Assembly (NCBI GenBank): GCA_037384225.1
Contig: JARROD010000140.1
Span: 1-9,720 of the forward strand
Reading direction: 5' to 3'
DNA: 9,720 bases
Source: JARROD01 sp037384225
Lineage (GTDB): Bacteria; Pseudomonadota; Gammaproteobacteria; Pseudomonadales; Cellvibrionaceae
Under the pieces are notes generated by a model. The model saw nothing but the letters and a program-made list of their open reading frames with translations. It made no database searches and was not told where the DNA came from. Below are positions 6,901 to 9,720 of this stretch, piece by piece. A program made the translations under genes and the position numbers. The first letter of the stretch is position 1, and every line of letters starts with the position of its first letter.

Positions 6901-9662
6901 AAATTGGGGATCTGGCGACTGTGTTGCGCACCCTGCCCATCGATAATCGTAAACGCCGTAAAATAACCCTGATCGGTATCGATCAGAAATTTACTTTTCA
7001 GCAAAAAGTCCACCATGAACAGCGCCGAACGGACATTGATGCTGCTCTCACTGGTCAGCGTCTGCCCAAACAGTGTTGAAGGCACGGCGGAGGTCAAGCC
7101 GCGCGCGACCCGATCGCGGGCAAAGGCATAAGCGGGCGTGGTCGGAATGCCGGAAGCGGTGCCGAGAATCAAATCGCGGTAACCATCCGCTGTTTCAGGA
7201 TAGGTATCCAACAATGCCTGCAACAAATCAAAATTCAGCTCCTGCTGAAAGCGGGCGCGTTGAATGGAAGATTGCACCGCATCGGAAGCAAACTGCGCGT
7301 AAAAGCTGCGTTTCTGTGTCAGCAGCCTGGCCGTTTCTTTCGCCGACTCGCCCAACGTCAGACTCATAGCGCGGACCAACTCAGAGCTATCGATGCTGGC
7401 ACCGCCTGCCAGAGGGGCAAGACGCCCGGTAAAAATCGGGAAGCCTTCCGGCGTCAGGTTTACGGACTCCTTGACCCAGGTAAAATTCTGTGCCAAAACC
7501 GCCGCCAAACGCTTGATGCGAATACTGCTGCTTTTATTAGCTATCAACTTGTCAATCACCTGACGGGAAACCAGGTTCGCGTGGCGCAGTCGGTCGGAAA
7601 GTTCGTGAAAAATCCGCACCCGATCCAACAGTTCAAAATCCGCCTGGTCCGGCGTACTGCCGGGGTTGTTCACTTGCATAAAGGCGGCATCCAACGCGGC
7701 TTGAAAATCCTCCAGCGACTGCCCCCCCAATAACCGATCCACCACCTCCGCCAGTGGCGGCGCGTAATAAAAAGGCGCCCGCGGCACTCCGTTTTCATCC
7801 AGTTGCCCCAACAAAGCACCGGGATCGGATGTATAATCGCTGTCCACATCCAGGTCCCCTTCGCCGAGTTTAAACAGACGGATTTCGCGATCACCAAAAC
7901 CGCGGCCGCCCGGCAGCAGCGCATTGCCGATATGGAAAGGCGAAGGCACATTAATCGCGACCACGCCGGCGTTGCCGAGAACGTTTTCATCCACCATCAC
8001 CGCCAGCCCCATGGAAAGGAAAAACCGCTGCAGCGTACGTCTCAACAGCCGATTTTGTTGCGTCAGCGAAGCGGCCAAAGCCTCTTCGGTCGTCTGCCCC
8101 TCCGCCACAACGAACACCTGGTCCAAGGTTCCTGCCGACTGCGCCTCCTCAATCACCTCATTAACACCGTCGGCGACATTCTCATTCAAAGCCGCCTGCA
8201 ATCCAGACAACAGCCCCTGAGATTCACTGTCCAATGACGATTTCAGCGTGCTCTCCTCATCATCGATGATTTCATCGGCATTCAACACACCGTCTTTCAA
8301 CGTATTGACCACCTCCTCATCAACGTCGGTCGTACCACTGATCACATTTGTCAAACTGCCAAGTTGTTGCTCGGAAATACTCAGCTCGAATTCACTTTCC
8401 TGACTGGCAATCACATCAGCCAGCGACTGCCCTTCAGGAATTTCAATTTCACCGCCGGCAGCATCCTCCAGCACACGATCGATTTGCGCAGCCACAGAAG
8501 TGATTACCGTATTGGTCAACTCCGCAACCAACTCATCGGACACGCCCATATCCCTCAGTGAAGCAATGGACTCCTTCACCTGGGAAACAATGCTTTTGGT
8601 AATACGGTGCGCGATGGGATTAACCGATACCGGTGCCGGCAACCCCGTGGTTTCATCCACCTGCGCCGGATCGGCAATGGTCTGAATCGCCAACGCTTTC
8701 TGCGTGCCGTCCTTTTCTTTCACCAACAGCGCCCGCACCTGCAATTTACCCAGAGAACGAAACGCTGCGATAATCTCCTCTTCCGTTGAGCTTGTCGTAA
8801 TCAGATTCTGACTCAACAGATAAGTCGTCACATCCGCCGTGGTCACTTCATAATTACCGGAAGCATCGGTGCGCACCGTGGCAACCGGGTTTTCGTAACG
8901 CACATCCGACAAAAGAAACAAAGTCACCAGCGCCGAGGACGGAACCATATCATCGCTGGTAATTGTGCTCGCCGTTGCAGTACCAACCGTCGCGTAAGCC
9001 ACACTGTCACCGACGCCGGCTCTCACCCCATTGTCCGTAGCCACCACAGCCGCCGCATCGCTCCCTAGAGCAACCGAAACATGTTTGTATTGATTCACCG
9101 GCACATCGACCCTGCGCACAATACTTTGCGCCTCTATATCGCTGCTATCGGAAAATGTAGTCACCGACCCCGACAGTGTCACTGTGCTGGATACGTCGTT
9201 TTCCACCGGTGCCGTTACCGACACTGAAGTCGAACGGGAGTCGGAAGCACCATGGCTGTCCAGCGCCGCCAGGGTAGCGCTGTGAGAACCGGTCCCGGAA
9301 TAAGTAACTGCGGTGGACGTTGAATTCACACAATCTTCTATCGCCACCGCCTCCATATCCGAGCCCGGTGTCAACACGCAACTGACACTGTCACTATCGC
9401 TGTCACTGACACTCCAAGTAAAAGTCACCTGCAGGGGATTAGATTCGCTGACGGCGGTTGAAAAACTGGCAATAACGGGAGAAGCGTTGCCGTCGCTGCC
9501 GCTATCGCCAGTACCGCTGTCGTCACCGCCACTGGAACCACCGTCGCTGACACTACTGTCATTACTGCCACTGTCACTCGAGTCGCTATCACTACTGCCG
9601 CCACCGCAGCCTGACAAAACGGCAATCAAAAGTAACGCTGTAGCTTTTTTCCACACTTTCAT
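789..9662 (-). CDS. Giant multidomain outer-membrane lipoprotein of unknown function (2957 aa)
   Basis: One uninterrupted frame of 2957 codons. The start is ATG at 9662-9660, chosen because it opens a textbook lipoprotein signal peptide (MKVWKK, hydrophobic core, LSGC) and has AGGGG 8 bases upstream; longer starts at 9698 (ATG) or 9719 (TTG) would bury the signal peptide. Order of parts: lipid-anchored Cys19; Ser/Asp/Gly tether; Ig/PKD-like domain; carboxypeptidase-regulatory-like strand segment; helix-rich region about 346-990; then beta-rich sequence with 24 cysteines in local couples, three Asp-rich calcium-type loops and two low-complexity repeats. The +2 residue is Gly, which by the known Lol sorting rule favours the outer membrane. 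The product is very acidic. I do not recognise a family for the whole chain; adhesion, matrix or surface-scaffold roles are guesses from architecture. It is convergent with the TonB-family gene and shows no operon partner in the window. The last 38 residues are suspect (possible frameshift). The existence of the gene is near certain; the function is not. Confidence 0.94.
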   Translation of the reverse strand: MKVWKKATALLLIAVLSGCGGGSSDSDSSDSGSNDSSVSDGGSSGGDDSGTGDSGSDGNASPVIASFSTAVSESNPLQVTFTWSVSDSDSDSVSCVLTPGSDMEAVAIEDCVNSTSTAVTYSGTGSHSATLAALDSHGASDSRSTSVSVTAPVENDVSSTVTLSGSVTTFSDSSDIEAQSIVRRVDVPVNQYKHVSVALGSDAAAVVATDNGVRAGVGDSVAYATVGTATASTITSDDMVPSSALVTLFLLSDVRYENPVATVRTDASGNYEVTTADVTTYLLSQNLITTSSTEEEIIAAFRSLGKLQVRALLVKEKDGTQKALAIQTIADPAQVDETTGLPAPVSVNPIAHRITKSIVSQVKESIASLRDMGVSDELVAELTNTVITSVAAQIDRVLEDAAGGEIEIPEGQSLADVIASQESEFELSISEQQLGSLTNVISGTTDVDEEVVNTLKDGVLNADEIIDDEESTLKSSLDSESQGLLSGLQAALNENVADGVNEVIEEAQSAGTLDQVFVVAEGQTTEEALAASLTQQNRLLRRTLQRFFLSMGLAVMVDENVLGNAGVVAINVPSPFHIGNALLPGGRGFGDREIRLFKLGEGDLDVDSDYTSDPGALLGQLDENGVPRAPFYYAPPLAEVVDRLLGGQSLEDFQAALDAAFMQVNNPGSTPDQADFELLDRVRIFHELSDRLRHANLVSRQVIDKLIANKSSSIRIKRLAAVLAQNFTWVKESVNLTPEGFPIFTGRLAPLAGGASIDSSELVRAMSLTLGESAKETARLLTQKRSFYAQFASDAVQSSIQRARFQQELNFDLLQALLDTYPETADGYRDLILGTASGIPTTPAYAFARDRVARGLTSAVPSTLFGQTLTSESSINVRSALFMVDFLLKSKFLIDTDQGYFTAFTIIDGQGAQHSRQIPNFDNLKVMAPGTSVSVATLVSSLLNITEIANGEFFQSVRASVADGLSGLPQLPEFKQQNIDEFVDTLDNRSDVVDISCTVERFDGSDPGAGDSTDQLMLKVFAVQYNDADGSFFKGDSIDATVNSQLLEGAGPARRTYTIEDLPALDGAEYGRDYVIRFSIPSYQNDLPELFFYVDGFAPQMNLCDPQTPMMIGPDQQFEPVPGLGLVSDQSRPGIAGQPPQPEGIDISNFEQPGAPIYLTTQEEAAGLGAVDFFFSATDTGYAIEAAGGDNLGFAPLFGGYSDGVLTLSLSSDGGLEPVYGIASIMGANIRSLIESVAVDSGALSASVEVDTENFVHDRLYLMRDRGGKYWILELRVLDQFIEPDGAEVAFIDVGIASVDSLGRVAIPKAAFDALPVNGGGGPAGMTHYRLLYGDWLILDNPSQYSGPDLLPPQEVSFGGNDIEYAQLATATDGVFFRYAGEHFEENISGHADFDTVFGNPADYSSIPVRIDAGRTGIRFVKLSFNKQDRTYVMEPSPDNATAFVTNLKHNNIIAVFDDNDGEGAAPSFLGRVIRDIPSDDPYANFEIGLDMVRFDPASADHGAEANVVCFTEEAMVCPAEHPTLVFSSALDTAIGSVYDADFDGVPTLFDPNDSDPNVPGQASAGGGTDAGFGEGLFISLMAEADGAGGVEKSFLVETENVYPGDIQAVVLDSEIFGADAGQQVIFTCTPPAVDGDTGEFTDFQCSSLSVDGGVSVALASKFGDGVGFNLSVPEETFVGLGSRVDFAYKISYRAPTDIEGNPFMCGAEPCPARPTTEGSVSVRIPAELAVLEDLTLAVGTGDPQSFSGVTSLDVTRDLTFTGAKIPGAVEYEMNVYCPGSEPGEAFVPEENMFFFAPARDGSGRAIQPEFLLNTPWIGGRTCDFRLTAFLENDAGDFIGVSVLSFDDVTTSGGAGFNQGFFVDNEIKLAVGDSICLNMAEDGFTAPSITDCTEDNTLFTLEAIVTGEDGSSTEASTTEVSITTEGSTTDSSTARIVFGSGVSEAFADGGRKELTYGQLAAGSLVVFNVDLGAGEGGIVPPTCGAISTDIYSNFCTEQDRVDVMTDFFAVNAEFTELSLLDSLPMELEIQGPTTETGAIPLDQQGFFVVVEPQSGEEILEVVIDSFTLEGDAREVWARFTLTASGNEYSGDGDNSFELTAPGFMYVLHSNGQAVNFDLRFIRADLMKLAWFLPPPRQTLAGEHDVDGDGVTDVTASYDSGVWTFSFSSELAGVNHFTAVGSEELSASEGGDYTIVIAESEHRAEFGLRFSDIQFNFIAEFNESGTGHAEWFDIFGGGDFTNTGDLGDCFDCPQVVYDFGVGNEGAGALYFDTEVGLNNDGIGTLLISFGVDSSTVTLLLPEDAQGVNLAGLDPATGEPQSGNSLSFNRGQSIPIFVEYLNENGHDWDLEIQDTGFEVVIRVYDTVFEDTLSDCGEFCGDSGGDDLSGGDDLSVDDLSGGDTGGDLWSGFDNIDSDRDGEPDDVDTFPDNPFESEDFDGDTIGDNSDNCPHVANADQLDENENGIGDLCELPDFDLSNVYLVTATVMDRAGLECGEGLPVGASISFLENWWQAGTLVIASGTDPDGEDYRDMGSITANGEITVENIEEEEDGRAVYSVSATYNLVSGEITGTATDTEEVMIEEGVYSQACVETYSFSAVPSTPIAAETALLGGMNWGDGEVDWEGRSVEYDYEEVLFDGVGTSVTEYEFDPELQLWVPALTESVLMLGSTGWQDVEDTVLVESIGEDGSAILARAAGGETYARQKLEVGGWAIGSALQLGLLPEFWAGRSLDPGAVFAPEARAMEVRLTTIQEGYEVDCDYYPDSVPLDCMNYVQVGFDTESLMPIVAKSLVELLTPEGGETVDVTLFSNWNGTLTAVLHGADAAAGNSGVAELKLDSQGLNSPLDLGEVMWRSQSVHGQTLIFMDLPEQVGVLMDRDEDELNLLFAVIPDTADGQDYVRLGERLALDGLLHVVYRGGDFSITREGGKLLCLRGLHVPKGFGFSRCVRRPGSSLDRAG
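793..822. terminator. GC hairpin at the convergent junction, possible bidirectional terminator
   Basis: CCGGCCCGGT (793-802) and ACCGGGCCGG (813-822) are a perfect 10-bp inverted repeat with a 10-base loop, lying 33 bases after the TonB-family stop. No T-run follows it on the + strand. On the - strand six T (776-771) come 16 bases past the stem, which is far for a standard intrinsic terminator. It also lies inside the suspect last codons of the lipoprotein frame, where a non-coding role makes more sense. Confidence 0.45.
2256..2435 (-). other. Thrombospondin type 3-like calcium-binding module
   Basis: Residues 2410-2469 show serial D-x-D-x-DG units: DSDRDGEPDDVDTFPDNP, then DFDGDTIGDNSDNCPHVANA, then DENENGIGDLC. 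The D-N-C-P-x-x-x-N-x-x-Q motif with a following GDLC (Cys2448 and Cys2468) is the hallmark of the thrombospondin type 3 repeat, which binds calcium along the chain and forms rigid, disulfide-tied rods in secreted proteins. About three repeats are present. Confidence 0.88.
2451..2522 (-). repeat. GGDDLS low-complexity repeat
   Basis: Residues 2381-2404 hold three DDLS units with Gly-Gly spacers (GGDDLSGGDDLSVDDLSGGD) and a final TGGD. The three DDLS copies use different synonymous codons (GACGATCTCAGT, GACGACCTCAGC, GATGATCTTAGC), so the repeat is not fresh slippage. It sits between a CGEFC couple and the calcium module, probably as an acidic linker. Confidence 0.75.
3207..3233 (-). other. 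DxDGDG calcium-type loop in the lipoprotein
   Basis: Residues 2144-2152 read DVDGDGVTD, the standard spacing of EF-hand-like/FG-GAP-type calcium loops in secreted proteins. It is followed by two strands (VTASYD and GVWTFSFSSE). A single loop cannot distinguish FG-GAP from an isolated dockerin-like loop. Confidence 0.5.
3864..3932 (-). repeat. Thr/Ser/Glu five-residue repeat (STTEx type)
   Basis: Residues 1911-1933 are built from near-repeats of five (STEAS, TTEVS, ITTEG, STTDS). They lie between an LFTLEAIVTGEDG strand and an ARIVFGSG strand, as if inserted in a loop of one domain. Only 8 of its 23 codons end in G or C, and only 1 of the first 12, unlike most of the gene; it includes the rare codon ATA. 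Confidence 0.75.
4989..5045 (-). other. Aspartate-rich calcium-type loop in the lipoprotein
   Basis: Residues 1540-1558 carry DADFDGVPTLFDPNDSDPN. The D-x-D-x-DGV spacing followed by D-x-x-DSD resembles one thrombospondin type 3/EF-hand-like calcium repeat. It is followed by a Gly/Ala-rich linker (QASAGGG), suggesting a domain boundary. Confidence 0.55.
6693..8627 (-). other. Cysteine-free, helix-rich region of the lipoprotein
   Basis: Residues about 346-990 are rich in Ala, Leu, Glu, Gln and Arg with amphipathic periodicity (for example ITKSIVSQVKESIASL, LLRRTLQRFFLSMGLAV, VRIFHELSDRLRH). This contrasts with the beta-rich, Gly/Asp/Thr-heavy remainder. There is no cysteine between residues 112 and 996. 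I know no family for it. The long apolar stretch near RFFLSMGLAVMV contains polar neighbours and is probably a buried helix rather than a membrane span. Confidence 0.6.
8844..8936 (-). other. Carboxypeptidase-regulatory-like beta segment
   Basis: Residues about 243-273 read as strand SALVTLFLLSD, then ATVRTDASGNYEV. The T-x-T/D-A-S-G-N-Y strand-turn pattern is typical of the carboxypeptidase regulatory-like (transthyretin-type) fold found in secreted bacterial proteins. Only the second half of such a domain is obvious, so the boundaries are approximate. Confidence 0.45.
9210..9488 (-). other. Ig/PKD-like beta domain at the N-terminus of the lipoprotein
   Basis: Residues about 59-151 start with NASPVIASFSTAVSESNPL, then TFTWSVSDSDSDSVSC, an SATLAALDSHGASDS strand-turn and a closing TSVSV strand. 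The order (N-x-PV start, TWSVSD strand, A-x-DSHGA near the end) resembles PKD/cadherin-like bacterial extracellular domains. Cys95 and Cys111 are the only cysteines here and could form a disulfide. The fold assignment is by pattern only. Confidence 0.55.
9489..9596 (-). repeat. Ser/Asp/Gly low-complexity tether
   Basis: Residues 23-58 consist almost only of Ser, Asp and Gly with a few Asn, Thr and Val (for example SSDSDSSDSG and GGDDSGTGDSGSDG). The DNA is degenerate runs of GTCACT/GTCGCT-like hexamers on the + strand. Such stretches after a lipobox commonly act as flexible tethers between the membrane anchor and the first folded domain. Confidence 0.85.
9606..9662 (-). other. Lipoprotein signal peptide (Sec/SPII) with lipobox
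   Basis: Residues 1-18 have a basic n-region (MKVWKK), a hydrophobic core (ATALLLIAVL) and the lipobox LSGC; Cys19 (9606-9608) would be lipidated and become the mature N-terminus. It is followed by GGG, with no Asp at +2, so retention in the inner membrane is not predicted by the classic rule. Confidence 0.93.
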
Positions 9663-9670
9663 CAAATCAG

Positions 9671-9675
9671 CCCCT
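9671..9675 (-). promoter_or_regulatory. Shine-Dalgarno site of the giant lipoprotein gene
   Basis: On the - strand this reads AGGGG, with 8 bases between it and the ATG at 9662. It decides the start: neither the in-frame ATG at 9698 nor the TTG at 9719 has a comparable purine-rich site at proper distance. No convincing -35/-10 pair was found in the 58 bases available upstream, so the promoter is probably outside the window. Confidence 0.75.
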
Positions 9676-9706
9676 GTAGATAGAAAATGAAATCCCATAA
9701 CAGGGG
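9671..9706 (-). promoter_or_regulatory. Inverted repeat that pairs with the ribosome binding site
   Basis: CCCCTGT (9671-9677, + strand) and ACAGGGG (9700-9706) are perfect 7-base inverted repeats with a 22-base spacer. On the mRNA the 3' arm contains the whole AGGGG ribosome site, so a hairpin would hide it if transcription starts upstream of 9706. It could instead be a protein-binding dyad or chance. Seen directly: the repeat and its overlap. Inferred: any regulation. Confidence 0.35.
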
Positions 9707-9720
9707 TTGAAGATATCAAG

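Noticed and set aside
9376..9600. Short tandem repeats in the Ser/Asp DNA as a CRISPR-like or regulatory array
   Set aside because: Units are irregular codon runs for Ser, Asp and Gly in the coding frame; there are no unique spacers of constant length.
9660..9719. Longer N-terminus for the lipoprotein (TTG at 9719 or ATG at 9698)
   Set aside because: It would put 12-19 residues before the basic n-region of a normal lipoprotein signal peptide and lacks a good ribosome site; the ATG at 9662 has AGGGG at proper spacing.
9691..9719. TTGATA (9719-9714, - strand) as a -35 box
   Set aside because: No acceptable -10 hexamer occurs at 16-18 bases; 17-base spacing gives GGGATT.

Overview
The window holds two convergent protein genes and almost no intergenic DNA. 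A TonB-family protein, cut off at its 5' end by the window edge, ends on the + strand at 759. An 8.9-kb gene for a giant secreted lipoprotein fills nearly all the rest on the - strand (9662 down to 789). Only 29 bases separate the two stop codons. No RNA gene, mobile element, CRISPR array or attachment site was seen.

The organism is most likely a Gram-negative gammaproteobacterium, perhaps a marine Cellvibrionales/Alteromonadales-type genome. This rests on a TonB-type energy transducer (which implies an outer membrane), an LSGC lipobox with a neutral +2 residue (outer-membrane sorting), moderately GC-rich codon use, and a large acidic Ser/Asp/Gly-rich lipoprotein with thrombospondin type 3-like calcium repeats. 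The lineage is inference only; there is no rRNA or other marker gene.

Layout of the giant lipoprotein, numbered from the Met at 9662: signal peptide and lipid-anchored Cys19; Ser/Asp/Gly tether (23-58); Ig/PKD-like beta domain with two Cys (about 59-151); short carboxypeptidase-regulatory-like beta segment (about 243-273); long helix-rich region (about 346-990) inside an 885-residue stretch without cysteine; then about 1,900 residues of beta-rich sequence in which every cysteine can be grouped into nearby couples. That last part carries an aspartate-rich loop (1540-1558), a Thr/Ser/Glu repeat (1911-1933), a DxDGDG loop (2144-2152), a DDLS repeat (2381-2404) and a thrombospondin type 3-like calcium module (2410-2469). 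I recognise no named family for the whole protein and assign no function beyond a probable surface or periplasm-facing outer-membrane lipoprotein.

Points worth checking: the last 38 residues look like non-coding sequence read through after a one-base frameshift; a 7-bp inverted repeat overlaps the ribosome binding site of the giant gene; a perfect 10-bp GC hairpin lies at the convergent junction. The two genes show no evident functional link; their convergent arrangement argues against an operon. I did not find evidence of a multi-gene novel system here. The novelty is the giant protein itself.
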